Below, piece by piece: positions 31,460-42,816 of a stretch of 64,000 nucleotides of DNA. Origin of the DNA: Nostoc sp. NMS8 (GTDB lineage Bacteria > Cyanobacteriota > Cyanobacteriia > Cyanobacteriales > Nostocaceae). The stretch's first letter is position 1, and each line of letters begins with the position of its first letter. The position numbers were made by a program, and so were the translations under genes. Under the pieces are notes generated by a model. It was given only the letters and a program-made list of their open reading frames with translations, was not told the origin of the DNA and did not search any database. The stretch lies in NCBI RefSeq assembly GCF_017115045.1, contig NZ_JABXKK010000016.1, positions 28,960-92,959 of the forward strand. The letters run 5' to 3'.

Positions 31460-31567
31460 ATGGAAAGCGTTGCGTACATCTTGATTTTTACTCTCTGTAT
31501 AGGTACTCTCTTTTTTGCGATCGCATTTCGCGAACCCCCTCGCTTTGAGAAACCAAAAGATAAGTAG
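31460..31567 (+). CDS. psbT: Photosystem II reaction centre protein T
   Basis: MESVAYILIFTLCIGTLFFAIAFREPPRFEKPKDK* (35 aa), downstream of psbB. Absent from the supplied ORF track. Confidence 0.95.
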   Translation: MESVAYILIFTLCIGTLFFAIAFREPPRFEKPKDK

Positions 31568-31742
31568 ATCCTATTCCCAGAGCAAGCAGATTTAACGTTA
31601 ATATCCGTTGCTACCATACTTAGTAGCAACGGATATTATATTTTATGAAAAAAGTGACTCTGAATTTCAGAGTCACCTGTAATATTTATTCTGAAACAGT
31701 CTAAATTTTTCCAATCAATTGAGAATTTAGACGTGTGAAAGT

Positions 31743-33173
31743 TTACTTCTGGGCTTCAGCAATAGGCACCCATTCAGTATGGAAACTTCCGGGCTTATCG
31801 AGACGCAGGTAAGTATGTGCGCCGAAGTAGTCGCGTTGTGCTTGAGTCAAGTTTTGAGGCAAGCGATCGCGGCGATAGCTGTCAAAATAATCTAAGGAGG
31901 CGCTAAATGCGGGTACTGGAATTCCCACTGTTGCAGCGGTTGCAATCACTTCCCGCCAAGCTGTCTGTCTGTCAAGAATTGTCTGCTTAAATTCGGGAGC
32001 TAACAGCAAGTTAGGCAAAGCTGGATTTTCGCTAAAAGCCTTCTTAATCTTATTCAAGAAGCGAGCGCGAATAATACAACCACCTTTCCAAATCCGTGCC
32101 ATTTCGCCCAGATTCAAATTCCAGTTATATGTTTTGGAAGCTGTGGATAGCAACGCCATCCCTTGAGCATAAGAACAGATTTTTGAGCAATAGAGAGCAT
32201 CGCGTACTTTATTGATAAAGTCCTTAGTTTGCCCGTCATACTTGACAGTGGGGCCTGTGAGGACTTTCGATGCTGCTACCCGCTCTTCTTTAATCGAAGA
32301 TATAATCCGGGCATTAACTGCTGCTGTAATTGTCGGAATAGAGACTCCCAATTCCAATGCAGTTTGCACAGTCCAGCGTCCAGTTCCCTTTTGACCTGCT
32401 GCGTCAACAATCAAATCCACCAAGGGTTTATTTGTGTCTGGGTCAATATATGGGAAGATATTCTTCGTAATCTCGATCAAAAATGAATCGAGTTCATCGG
32501 TGGTGTTCCATTCAGCAAACACATCATGTAGCTGACTGGGGTTTAATCCAGCGACATTTTTCAGCAAGTCGTAGGCTTCAGCAATTAGCTGCATATCGCC
32601 ATACTCAATACCGTTGTGTACCATTTTGACATAATGGCCAGAACCACCGGGGCCAATGTAGGTTACACAAGGGCCATCATCGACTTGGGCAGCAATTTTG
32701 TTGAAAATTGGTGATAGAAACTCGTAAGAGCTTGTTGTACCTCCAGGCATCAGAGATGGGCCATTTAACGCCCCTTCTTCACCGCCACTGACACCCATAC
32801 CAAGATACCGAAGCCCAGTAGGTTCTAATTCCTGAGTGCGGCGTTCCGTATCTTCAAACCAAGAGTTGCCACCGTCGATAATGATATCGCCTTCTTCTAA
32901 CAAGGGTTTGAGTTGAGCAATCACCGCATCCACTGGCTTACCAGCTTGCACCATTACTAGAATTTTGCGGGGACGTTCCAATAAGGCAACAAATTCTTCT
33001 AGAGTAAAGGCGGCTTTGACGTTCCGTCCTGTAGCACGCTGCGCCATAAACGCATCCGTTTTTTCGCGGGAGCGGTTGTAAACTGCAATTGGGAAGCCAT
33101 TGCGCTCCACGTTGAGAGCGATGTTCTCACCCATAACGGCTAATCCAATCACACCAAAGCTTTGTAGTGTCAT
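31743..33173 (-). CDS. gnd: 6-phosphogluconate dehydrogenase, decarboxylating
   Basis: MTLQSFGVIGLAVMGENIALNVERNGFPIAVYNRS (Rossmann), GGNSWFEDTERR, YGDMQLIAEAYDLL, IWKGGCIIRARFL. Confidence 0.97.
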   Translation of the reverse strand: MTLQSFGVIGLAVMGENIALNVERNGFPIAVYNRSREKTDAFMAQRATGRNVKAAFTLEEFVALLERPRKILVMVQAGKPVDAVIAQLKPLLEEGDIIIDGGNSWFEDTERRTQELEPTGLRYLGMGVSGGEEGALNGPSLMPGGTTSSYEFLSPIFNKIAAQVDDGPCVTYIGPGGSGHYVKMVHNGIEYGDMQLIAEAYDLLKNVAGLNPSQLHDVFAEWNTTDELDSFLIEITKNIFPYIDPDTNKPLVDLIVDAAGQKGTGRWTVQTALELGVSIPTITAAVNARIISSIKEERVAASKVLTGPTVKYDGQTKDFINKVRDALYCSKICSYAQGMALLSTASKTYNWNLNLGEMARIWKGGCIIRARFLNKIKKAFSENPALPNLLLAPEFKQTILDRQTAWREVIATAATVGIPVPAFSASLDYFDSYRRDRLPQNLTQAQRDYFGAHTYLRLDKPGSFHTEWVPIAEAQK

Positions 33174-33510
33174 AAAAAATTTCTGGCTAACTCTTGCAGA
33201 TCCTTTACCTATAAGGGTAGTCCGATATTTTCCGTTCTCCCCTAAAGAAGACCTTAAGACTTGATATAAATGACAAAAATCCACAACTAACATGGATAAT
33301 TAATTTTAAATTGTATCTAAATCAACAATTGACTAGCAAAATTTGCAAAATTGTTAGTTGAGGGACTGGGGACTGGGGACTGGGGACTGGGCACTAGGAA
33401 GGAATTTAATTCACTAAATTAGTTTTTCTTCCTAATACCTAATACCCAGTACCCGATCCCCAGTACCCGATCCCCAGTCCCCAATCTCTAGTCAAAGGAG
33501 TAACCAAATA

Positions 33511-34239
33511 ATGCTGGCATTTGTCCTAGCTTTGGTGGTCGGTCTTGGTAGTTTAGCCATTTACATAGCAGCTTTCTTTTTTCCAGAAATCCATCGCAAG
33601 AATGACTTTATTTGGAGTGGCGTAGGATTATTTTACGCTTTAGTCTTATGGGTGTTTGCACCACGCATTACTGGAGGCTTGTTGCTGGGTCATGTGGCTA
33701 GTGTGGCTCTTTTGGTCTGGTTTGGCTGGCAAACTCTATCATTACGTCGGCAATTGACCCCGCAGGCACAGCAAACCCAAGTACCCAGTGCTGAGACGGT
33801 AAAAACTGGCATTCAAGAACAGGTAAATAAATTGTCCCTTCAGGAACGGATAGGCCAGTTGCAAAAAGGTCTTGGTAGTACCTTCAGTGGCGCAAAAGAC
33901 AAAGTGCAACAGACTGTGAGTAAAAAAACACCCACAACCCCCAAACCTGAAGATATTATCTCTGTACTGTCAGAGAAACCTGCTATTGAGATTATTGACA
34001 AAACTATTGTCATACCAGAACCACCAGCAGAGAAGATAGTTACTACTGACACCGAAGCAAAAACTGAGATTGTACCGGAAGCGATTCCCCCACATCCCCC
34101 ATCTCCTGAATTGGTGGAAGCAGCGCAACCAGATTTTGAAATTGAGGATAAGCAACCGATTTCTGTAGAAGACATTGCGCCGGATGCGGTACTCGCTCCC
34201 CCAGCGGAAACGGCACCGGAAGCAATACCGCCTAATTAA
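33511..34239 (+). CDS. Ycf66-family membrane protein
   Basis: MLAFVLALVVGLGSLAIYIAAFFFPEIHRKNDFIWSGVGLFYALVLWVFAPRITGGLLLGH N-terminal domain with Pro/Glu-rich tail. Confidence 0.8.
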   Translation: MLAFVLALVVGLGSLAIYIAAFFFPEIHRKNDFIWSGVGLFYALVLWVFAPRITGGLLLGHVASVALLVWFGWQTLSLRRQLTPQAQQTQVPSAETVKTGIQEQVNKLSLQERIGQLQKGLGSTFSGAKDKVQQTVSKKTPTTPKPEDIISVLSEKPAIEIIDKTIVIPEPPAEKIVTTDTEAKTEIVPEAIPPHPPSPELVEAAQPDFEIEDKQPISVEDIAPDAVLAPPAETAPEAIPPN

Positions 34240-34556
34240 AGTAGTTGAATGCTGTGAAACCCACCATTAACCTAATATAATGTTGGGTTTCACTTAACTT
34301 AACCGCGTCTACCTTGAAAACCATAGTTTTTTGGAATTAGGTAAAGCTCATAACTCAAGGCATGAACGAATAATGCACTCTCCTTAAGAACTCCAGGTTT
34401 CAAAATGGAGGAGGTTTTGCTTTAATGTTCGTGTGAGATAATTCTTTAAGCAGCGGTACAAGTTCAGTAAGAAGCATAAGTTAAGGCTTTAATAAATTTA
34501 GATAAATTTTAGAGCATAGTTTAGGGAAGGCTCTTAACTAACTAGAGATAAAAATT

Positions 34557-34823
34557 ATGAACATCCAACTTCAAGCTGAATACGAGCAATTTATACAAAC
34601 TCGAATTGCTACAGGTAGATATGAAAATGCTGAATATGTGATTGTTAAAGCATTGAAACTACTGGAAGAATGGGAGAAGGGTTATCAGGAATGGGAAGAA
34701 GAAACCCAAAAAAAAATAGCTGTTGGGCTTGCTTCTATTGAAAATGGAGACATAGTAAATGGTGAAGTGGTGATGGCGCGACTGTCAGAGAAATTACGCA
34801 AAGCGCGTGACACTGAAGAATAA
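34557..34823 (+). CDS. ParD-like antitoxin
   Basis: MNIQLQAEYEQFIQTRIATGRYENAEYVIVKALKLLEE, ParD/CopG-like; overlaps the start of a ParE-like reading frame. Confidence 0.75.
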   Translation: MNIQLQAEYEQFIQTRIATGRYENAEYVIVKALKLLEEWEKGYQEWEEETQKKIAVGLASIENGDIVNGEVVMARLSEKLRKARDTEE

Positions 34824-34900
34824 TGGAATATTTTATTGCCAAAGAAGCAAGTCAAGATTTAGATGAAATTTTAGATTATTTTATAGTTAGCAAGAACTAG
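34823..34900 (+). pseudogene. Truncated ParE/RelE-like toxin remnant
   Basis: ATG overlaps the antitoxin stop (TAATG). MEYFIAKEASQDLDEILDYFIVSKN* stops after 25 aa. Confidence 0.65.
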
Positions 34901-35139
34901 TTCTACCTCAACGGATTGGAGCAATCCATTACCCTAATTATCAGTATTCCCAAACTGAGAGCATTGTCTAACTAACATCAGGATATTTATATAGAATTAA
35001 ATGTATGAATAAATACTTTGATTCAGGCGATCGCACTTTCAAAAGTACGATTACTATCCAACAAGATTCCCAGCGTCTTTAGAGAAGTTAGGAATCTGAG
35101 CTTTTGATAACTCAATATCTGATTAGACTCTCCTCACTT

Positions 35140-36165
35140 TTACGAAGAAAGAGCTTTCAAATGTGAGCCATGATGAGATAGGTAGTTGGAGTCAATAACT
35201 CGATTACGCCCAGAATTTTTAGCCTGTAATAGACATTGATCGGCACGATACAGTAAACTCTCTCCTTGCTCATCATCCTCAGATCGCAGAGAGGCTGTGC
35301 CTAAACTAATGGTAATATTAATTGTCAGTTTATTGTTGAGTGCAAATGGTTCGTCGCTGACTATGCGATTGAGACGGCGGGCTACTAATAGTGCTTCATC
35401 ATCGCTAGTATTAGCCAGAAGAATTACAAATTCTTCGCCACCATAGCGGAATGCTGTATCTTGAGAGCGCAGATTGTGGCGCAAGCGCTGGCATAATATT
35501 TGCAAAATGCGATCGCCTACTAAATGCCCATGAGTATCGTTAACTTTCTTAAAATGATCTACATCCAGAATAATCAAACTCAGGGAAGTTTTTTGAGTCC
35601 TGGCTCTTTGAATTTGTCTGGGTAAGTCCCATTCTAAAGCACGACGATTATTTAATTCTGTCAATGAATCTGCTAAGGCGATCGCAGATAGCATATCATT
35701 TGTGCGAATCAAATCTCGATATTTTTGGGCTTTCCGTAAGCCAACTGTCAATTGAGCAAGTATTAGGCCATGATTGGCTGTCAACTCTGCCATGCTATGG
35801 TCTGTTTTATCTTCAATGAGATGCCAAATATAAGCATCGGCTCCTTGCTTTAGTGCCGCTGCACTCATCTCTAATTCCCGATGCCAACCTTTATTTCTAT
35901 CAATAAGCTGCTGAGAACGATCCTCGAAGAGAATACAGTATATCCACGAAAGTTTTGTCTGATCTTTCAACCAATTACACAATTCCATACTGTCATCTAG
36001 GCTAGCCTGCACGAGTATGATATCGGGAGGTGTCATTTTAATTCGTGACACTGCCTGATTCAAATTTTCCATAACTTCTACATTAAAAGCAGTCGCATAA
36101 CGCATCTGATCTGGAAGTGTGGCGATAAAATTATTTTTTCCAAAAACCAGAATAGAAATATTCAT
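35140..36165 (-). CDS. Diguanylate cyclase with degenerate receiver domain
   Basis: GGDEF domain with RYGGEEFVILL active site and an RSQD I-site five residues upstream; N-terminal REC-like fold. Confidence 0.92.
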   Translation of the reverse strand: MNISILVFGKNNFIATLPDQMRYATAFNVEVMENLNQAVSRIKMTPPDIILVQASLDDSMELCNWLKDQTKLSWIYCILFEDRSQQLIDRNKGWHRELEMSAAALKQGADAYIWHLIEDKTDHSMAELTANHGLILAQLTVGLRKAQKYRDLIRTNDMLSAIALADSLTELNNRRALEWDLPRQIQRARTQKTSLSLIILDVDHFKKVNDTHGHLVGDRILQILCQRLRHNLRSQDTAFRYGGEEFVILLANTSDDEALLVARRLNRIVSDEPFALNNKLTINITISLGTASLRSEDDEQGESLLYRADQCLLQAKNSGRNRVIDSNYLSHHGSHLKALSS

Positions 36166-37181
36166 TGGTTTGTTTTTTATCCTATTTAAATTTTCAATAG
36201 ATTAACTTGAGTAACTCGCTGTTCTTGTTCCTGAGCTTGTTGCCTAATACTAAATATAATGTTTCAGGCTTAGTTATATTTTTTGATATATGATTTTTTG
36301 AACGCCGATTTTACGGTGATTTTCCAAGCTGAAGCTCCTTTTAATGCTGTGTTTTTACTATTACGGTTTCTGAAATATCCTCTTCTGACAACTAATGTCT
36401 TCTTTACAGTTTGTTTTTAAAACAGTAAAAATACTGAATATTATTTGGAGGCATAAAACCTATTTATGTAGTTTCTCAAGTGCTATTTTATTGAGAAAAA
36501 CACGAAAATAAATAGTTCATAATAACCGTTAGATCGGGTAGTTAAATTTCTTCTTAGGTAGAAAAATAAAGAAATTATAAAATCTTTTTATCGAAGTATC
36601 AAAGCCAGAACTTTTTCATTGAATTACACATGTTATTTCCCATAAACTACTTCAGCCTTTTCCTTAAAGAAATAGGCTTTGATCAAGTATTAAGATAGGA
36701 GTTGAATTAAAAAAATTTAAATCAAATAGACAGGAGAACTAACTCCTGCTCTGGATAGTAGCTTTGCGGGACTAACACGCTCTAAAAATTACAGACTGAA
36801 TTTTTAGGGTAAAAATTCACAATGAAAAGAGATTGTGAACTCAAGTTTCACCATGTTCTAGCAGGAGAAAGAAAATATCTCTGCCTATGTGTTATCTGTG
36901 TTTGTTTATATACAGCTATTTTCAGGTAAATAGACCATGCGGTAGGGGTACAGCATTGCTGTGCCTTCACGACAGATGTGGTTCAAATACATGAAAACTG
37001 CTGTAATTCACATTTTTTATTTGCTGCAACATCATAAATCTGGAAAACAAGGCTAAATAAAAAACTTGTGGGTAAATTGGTTACATTTCGCCCTTTCTAT
37101 GGGCGGACTAAACATAAAAAAATTTTGTTAGCGTCGCCTAAGATATTAAAATCTGAACCTCTGCTAAAAGTTAGAACCCGA

Positions 37182-37382
37182 TCAATAACCTTCAATAGCG
37201 TAACCAGCAGCAACAATTACCTGTTTGATTGACTCCTCGGAAGCTGTGGATTCCACCGTGACAGTTTTAGCGTTAACATCGACATCCACCTTGGCATCAG
37301 GTTCCATAACATGGATGGACTCAGTAATTGTGTCTGCACATCCCTCACAAGCAATATTTGATACCTTCAGTTTTAGTGCCAT
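37182..37382 (-). CDS. Heavy-metal-associated (HMA) domain protein, metallochaperone-like
   Basis: MALKLKVSNIACEGCADTITESI (CxxC HMA motif), 66 aa. Confidence 0.88.
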   Translation of the reverse strand: MALKLKVSNIACEGCADTITESIHVMEPDAKVDVDVNAKTVTVESTASEESIKQVIVAAGYAIEGY

Positions 37383-37626
37383 TTGTTACCTCTGTATGGA
37401 AAATTTAAAGTATTTCTTAAGGATTAATACTAACCATTGAAATCTATTTGTGCATCCTACCAGAGTCAGATTATGGTGTAAAAGTGTCCTAATGACTGCA
37501 TTTTGCTTACTGACTGGCAAAATTCGCTGGCAGTAAGATGAAACAAAATGCAAGAATATATAAAGCTATTTATGAAAATACACTTACTTAGTGCCGCCAT
37601 GCCTAAGTCTGAAGTTAAAAACACTT

Positions 37627-40269
37627 ATGTCTTCAAATCCCCAGTACCTAAGCGGTAACGAAATTCGCAACATATTTCTCGACTTCTTTGCCCAACGGGA
37701 ACACCAAATTCTCCCAAGTGCCTCCCTCGTGCCAGAAGACCCAACCGTGCTGCTGACGATCGCGGGGATGCTACCATTTAAACCAATATTCTTGGGGCAG
37801 CGCACACCAGAATTTAAGCGGGCTACGACTTCGCAAAAGTGTATCCGTACCAACGACATCGAAAATGTCGGACGCACCAAACGGCATCACACGTTTTTTG
37901 AGATGTTGGGCAATTTCAGCTTTGGTGATTATTTTAAAGAACAAGCGATCGCTTGGGGTTGGGAAATCTCTACGCAAGTCTTTGGCTTTTCCCCTCAAAA
38001 TCTCGTCGTCAGCGTTTTTGAAGATGATGATGAAGCCTTTGAGATTTGGCGCGATCAAATCGGTGTGTCGGTAGCGAGAATTAAACGCTTGGGCGAAGAT
38101 GATAACTTTTGGGTATCTGGCCCCACTGGCCCTTGCGGCCCTTGTTCGGAAATTTATTACGACTTCCACCCAGAACGCGGTGAGGAAAATATCGATTTAG
38201 AAGACGATACCCGATTTATCGAGTTTTACAACCTCGTCTTCATGCAGTATAACCGGGATGCTTCCGGGAATTTAACGCCACTGCAAAACAAGAATATCGA
38301 CACCGGCATGGGGTTGGATAGAATGGCGCAAATTCTCCAAAAAGTACCCAATAACTACGAAACTGACCTAATTTTCCCAATTATCCAAACAGCAGGGCAA
38401 ATTGCTGGTGTTGATTACCACAGCAGTGATGAAAAAACTAAAACTTCTCTAAAAGTAATTGGCGATCATATTCGGGCTGTTATCCACATGATTGCTGATG
38501 AAATTCGCGCTTCCAACGTGGGAAGAGGTTATGTGCTGCGGCGGTTAATTCGGCGGGTGGTGCGTCATGGGCGATTAATTGGGATTTCTGGTGAATTTAC
38601 TACCCAAGTTGCGGAAACTGCGATCGCTCTTTCAGAATCAGCTTACCCCAATGTGCGCCAACGGGAAGCAGCAATTAAAGCTGAGTTGCAACGGGAAGAA
38701 TCGAATTTCCTCAGAACTCTGGATAGAGGCGAAAAACTGCTAGAAGAAATCATCCAAGAGGTGAAACAGCGAGGGGAAACTCAAATTAGCGGTGAAAGTG
38801 CATTTACCCTCTATGATACCTATGGATTTCCCCTCGAACTTACTCAAGAAGTTGCCGAGGAAAATAATCTGATAGTTGATGACGCGGGATTCAATATCGA
38901 AATGCAAAAGCAGGTGGAACGTGCTAAAGCAGCACATGAAACCATCGATTTAACTGTGCAAGGTTCCCTCGACAAACTAGCAGAACACATTAAAGTCACC
39001 GAATTTATCGGCTATACCCAACCTGCTGCAACTGCGAAAGTTGAAGCGATTTTGGTAGAAGGTGTTTGCCAAGAGGAAGCAGAAGCGGGGACAGAGGTGC
39101 AAATTGTCCTTGACAAAACGCCATTTTATGCTGAATCGGGGGGACAAATCGGCGATCGCGGTTATATCTCTGGTGATGGTATCGTTGTTCGGGTAGAAGA
39201 CGTGAAGAAAGAATCTGATTTCTTTGTTCACTTCGGACGCATCGAACGCGGTACACTGTGCGTAGGCGATCGCGTCACTGCCCAAATCGATCCCGCTTGT
39301 CGTCGTCGCGCCCAAGCTAACCATACCGCAACGCACCTATTGCAAGCGGCTTTGAAGAAAATTGTTGATGAGGGCATATCTCAAGCAGGTTCCTTAGTTT
39401 CCTTTGACAGATTGCGCTTTGATTTCAATTGTCCCCGCGCGTTGACAGCAGAGGAAGTTCAACAAATTGAGGAACAGGTGAACACTTGGATTGCTGAAGC
39501 CCATGCTGCGAAAATAGAAGTACTACCTTTAGCAGAGGCGAAAGCTAGGGGTGCTGTTGCGATGTTCGGTGAAAAATACGGCGAAGAAGTGCGGGTGATT
39601 GACTTCCCTAGCGTCTCAATGGAACTATGCGGTGGAACTCATGTGAGTAACACTGCTGAAATTGGGGTGTTCAAGATTATTTCCGAAGCTGGAGTAGCTT
39701 CTGGGGTGCGGCGCATTGAAGCCGTTTCGGGGCCAGCAATCCTAGATTATCTCAATCTGCGGGATAAAGTAGTTAAAGATTTGAGCGATCGCTTTAAAGT
39801 TAAACCTGAAGAATTACCAGACAGAATCACAAGTTTGCAAAGCGAACTGAGAAATAGCCAGAAGGAACTGGAAACCTTAAAGGTACAATTAGCGATCGCT
39901 AAATCTGACAGCTTACTACAAACAGCAGAAACCGTAGGCGGCCATAAAATTATTGTCGCCCAATTAGAAGATGTCGATCCAGAATCATTGAAAACCGCAG
40001 CCGAACGCTTATTGCAAAAAATCGGTAACGGTGCAGTGGTGCTGGGTTCTGTTCCTGAAGCAGGGAAAGTTAGTATAGTTGCAGCTTTTAGTCCAGAAGT
40101 CAACAAAAAAGGACTGCAAGCTGGTAAATTTGTAGGTGCGATCGCTAAAATTTGCGGCGGCGGCGGCGGTGGAAGACCGAACTTAGCCCAAGCCGGCGGA
40201 CGCGATGCAAGTAAATTACCAGATGCCTTAGGACAAGCGGAAAGTGATTTAAAATCCGCCTTGGGTTAA
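37627..40269 (+). CDS. alaS: Alanyl-tRNA synthetase
   Basis: [57 protein letters not shown]; editing-domain HTATHLL and C-terminal [15 protein letters not shown]. Confidence 0.98.
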   Translation: MSSNPQYLSGNEIRNIFLDFFAQREHQILPSASLVPEDPTVLLTIAGMLPFKPIFLGQRTPEFKRATTSQKCIRTNDIENVGRTKRHHTFFEMLGNFSFGDYFKEQAIAWGWEISTQVFGFSPQNLVVSVFEDDDEAFEIWRDQIGVSVARIKRLGEDDNFWVSGPTGPCGPCSEIYYDFHPERGEENIDLEDDTRFIEFYNLVFMQYNRDASGNLTPLQNKNIDTGMGLDRMAQILQKVPNNYETDLIFPIIQTAGQIAGVDYHSSDEKTKTSLKVIGDHIRAVIHMIADEIRASNVGRGYVLRRLIRRVVRHGRLIGISGEFTTQVAETAIALSESAYPNVRQREAAIKAELQREESNFLRTLDRGEKLLEEIIQEVKQRGETQISGESAFTLYDTYGFPLELTQEVAEENNLIVDDAGFNIEMQKQVERAKAAHETIDLTVQGSLDKLAEHIKVTEFIGYTQPAATAKVEAILVEGVCQEEAEAGTEVQIVLDKTPFYAESGGQIGDRGYISGDGIVVRVEDVKKESDFFVHFGRIERGTLCVGDRVTAQIDPACRRRAQANHTATHLLQAALKKIVDEGISQAGSLVSFDRLRFDFNCPRALTAEEVQQIEEQVNTWIAEAHAAKIEVLPLAEAKARGAVAMFGEKYGEEVRVIDFPSVSMELCGGTHVSNTAEIGVFKIISEAGVASGVRRIEAVSGPAILDYLNLRDKVVKDLSDRFKVKPEELPDRITSLQSELRNSQKELETLKVQLAIAKSDSLLQTAETVGGHKIIVAQLEDVDPESLKTAAERLLQKIGNGAVVLGSVPEAGKVSIVAAFSPEVNKKGLQAGKFVGAIAKICGGGGGGRPNLAQAGGRDASKLPDALGQAESDLKSALG

Positions 40270-40325
40270 CGGTATAGCGCAATTCCCCATCCTTAACTAG
40301 CGAGTTCGGTGGGGATTATGAATGA

Positions 40326-40495
40326 TAAGAGGATGTTTGAAAAGTCTTAAAGTATACTAAAAACCCCACTTCCATTCCTCTCCCCGGAACGGAGAGAGGC
40401 TTTGAATCTTACTCCCTTCCCTTGTAGGGAAGGGGCTGGGGGTTAGGTTTCCGAGGCTTTGATGTTACCAAAAATACTTTTCAAACATCCTCTAA
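40326..40495. mobile_element. MITE-like element, family A copy
   Basis: Terminal inverted repeats AGAGGATGTTTGAAAAGT ... ACTTTTCAAACATCCTCT, about 165 bp, non-coding interior. Confidence 0.8.
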
Positions 40496-40584
40496 GAATT
40501 ATATCTAGTAACGAAGTCTAAAATTAATTGACAGAGGCAATAACTAGATTACTGGAGTCAATCTAAAATATAAAATTGTATTAT

Positions 40585-41079
40585 CTAAACCATCTCAAAC
40601 TCTAATTGATGACTTTTGAGAAAATCATGACTGAAATGATCTACAACATTTGTATCAGCTAGTTCTAAATTATAAAAATCCACAGTTTCATGGTCAAAAT
40701 GGGGCCCAGCGTGCCAAGTACCCTCATGTAGCTTGATAAAACAATTCCCCGGAATGCGGAAAGCAGCAATCTCTTCTAAAACTGGTTCATTCACATCATT
40801 ATGAGGAGGAGAAACCGCCATTAACCAGTCTTTCCCTTCCAAAGAACCTAGACATTGAGTGCATTCGACATGGCGAGTAATTTTGTGAAACTTTCGCCCT
40901 CTCTTCTGCAACCGCATAATATAAAATCGTGGAATTCCGTTTTGCAAGCTTAAATGAGCATCTTCTCCATCGTAAGTTTTACCATCAAGACTTGCAAAAA
41001 TCACTTGTCCATAAGGTCGAAAGTTTTCAGAAGTCACCCATTGTGCTTGCAATTGCTGCACTGTTTTTGATGTACTCAT
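40585..41079 (-). CDS. Ureidoglycolate lyase (AllA)-like cupin protein
   Basis: VTSENFRPYGQVIF..., HFHKITRHVECTQCLGSLEGKDWLMAVSPP..., AFRIPGNCFIKLHEGTWHAGPHFD pattern of the AllA family. Confidence 0.65.
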   Translation of the reverse strand: MSTSKTVQQLQAQWVTSENFRPYGQVIFASLDGKTYDGEDAHLSLQNGIPRFYIMRLQKRGRKFHKITRHVECTQCLGSLEGKDWLMAVSPPHNDVNEPVLEEIAAFRIPGNCFIKLHEGTWHAGPHFDHETVDFYNLELADTNVVDHFSHDFLKSHQLEFEMV

Positions 41080-41193
41080 ATCAAATCTTTGAGAGAGATT
41101 ACTTAGGTTTATTTTCTCCCAAAATGACTGAATTTTATCAGTCATAATGGTGACTTCCTGAGTTTAAGTGCCCTACATTATGAAAAAATAACT

Positions 41194-42213
41194 TCAGCTA
41201 GCTAGATAACTACGTACTTGCTCCTTTTGGCGTCTCAGGAGACTGAGAGCTTTTTGCTCTATCTGACGCACTCGTTCTCGACTAATGCCCATGCGATCGC
41301 CAATTTGTGCTAAAGAAAGTTCATAGCCATCAGTGAGGCCAAAGCGTAAGGTTAATATTTCTCGCTGCTGGGGAGACAGTTTTGCCAACAAGTCTTGTAA
41401 GTCTTGGTGGAGAGATTCTTCAACGGCATAATCTTCTGGAGAAGGGCCATCATCTTCCAGGATGTCTTGCAATTCTGTATCTTGTTGTTCGCCAACTCGC
41501 GCTTCTAGGGAGAAGGGTTGACGCGCCAAGTACAAACACTCTCTAACTTGACTAGGTGTCAAAGATAACGCGGTGGCAATTTCAGCAGTAGTAGGAACGC
41601 GACCTAACTGTTGAGATAATTCTCGCTGTACCCGTTTAATTTTATTCAGTTTTTCAAATACGTGGATTGGTAAACGAATTGTACGTCCTTGTTGAGCGAT
41701 CGCTCGTGTGATTCCTTGACGAATCCACCAATAAGCGTAGGTAGAAAACTTATAACCAAGAGCGGGATCAAATTTATCCACTCCTCGCTCTAAACCCAAA
41801 GTACCTTCTTGAATTAAATCCATAAATTCCAGGTTGCGGTGCTGGTATTTTTTCGCCACAGCTACCACTAACCGGAGATTAGCCTGAATCATTTTCTGCT
41901 TGGCTTGATGCCCTTGATTTAGCTGTTGTTCTAACACCTCAACACTTGACTCCACTTGATCTGCCCATTCTTGCAGCGTGGCTTCGCGATCTAATTTCAC
42001 AGCCAATTCTTCTTTAGCAACTAGTAAATTCATCATCTGCTGCACGTGTTGGGCAAAAATAACCTCTTGTTCGCGAGTCAACAAATCTACACGCCCGATC
42101 TCTTGCAGATAACTACGCACAATATCATCTGTAGCTCGAGGTCTTTTATCTGCGGCTAAACTTTTTTTCTTCGTTTTTTGAACTTCGGCATGTGGAGATG
42201 TTAAGTTGCTCAT
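41194..42213 (-). CDS. RNA polymerase sigma factor, sigma-70 group 2 (cyanobacterial)
   Basis: TDDIVRSYLQEIGRVDLLTREQEV; region 2 RNLEFMDLIQEGTLGLERGVDKFDPALGYKFSTYAYWWIRQGITRAI; region 4 RERVRQIEQKALSLLR. Confidence 0.96.
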   Translation of the reverse strand: MSNLTSPHAEVQKTKKKSLAADKRPRATDDIVRSYLQEIGRVDLLTREQEVIFAQHVQQMMNLLVAKEELAVKLDREATLQEWADQVESSVEVLEQQLNQGHQAKQKMIQANLRLVVAVAKKYQHRNLEFMDLIQEGTLGLERGVDKFDPALGYKFSTYAYWWIRQGITRAIAQQGRTIRLPIHVFEKLNKIKRVQRELSQQLGRVPTTAEIATALSLTPSQVRECLYLARQPFSLEARVGEQQDTELQDILEDDGPSPEDYAVEESLHQDLQDLLAKLSPQQREILTLRFGLTDGYELSLAQIGDRMGISRERVRQIEQKALSLLRRQKEQVRSYLAS

Positions 42214-42816
42214 GGTTATTTGCTCCTCTGTAACCTCATCAATTTATTGGTATCAAGTCTAGATATTCAGACCCATAGCCATTTCACACTGCTAATCAAT
42301 CAATTGGCAATACTGATGAATTCTGGTCTATGATACATTACAAGTCAATTGTTGGAGATAATAAACCCAAAATCAACCCACCCATTAATAATAACATCAT
42401 CAGCAGTCACAAATCAATTGCCTAAAGATATGATCGGTATATCCTTAGAAATAATTACACTCCTTTATTTTAGATTTTTGCACATTTTCAAACACAATTA
42501 TGTTTTAGTTTAATTATTCAATTTAGTTCCTAAAAAATAAAAACTTTACCGAAATAATGATTTTGCAATGCCAGAAATAAATTCCTAACAGGAACTATCA
42601 AGATAAGTCATATTTATTCAATCACAAACAATTATTTATTGGAGTGTTAATAGTCTACTGATACTTCCATGTAATTCTCATTCAGTAAAAATTAAATATA
42701 AAATACCCATTTTTCATCTCTATTTTTTTGTTAGATAATCCAATCATCTGAAGACGGGTAGGTAGGAGGCGATCGCTAAGGATGAAAGCAAGCACTTTTC
42801 TTATCCCTCCGCTAAA

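Noticed and set aside
33361-33490. Apparent array of gggactgg / ccagtaccc repeats upstream of the Ycf66 gene considered as CRISPR
   Set aside because: Units are 7-8 bp without unique spacers, so this is a short tandem repeat (STRR), not CRISPR.
36822-36929. 35-codon Cys-containing small ORF (MKRDCELKFHHVLAGERKYLCLCVICVCLYTAIFR)
   Set aside because: No ribosome-binding site or conservation evidence; could occur by chance in a 1-kb gap.
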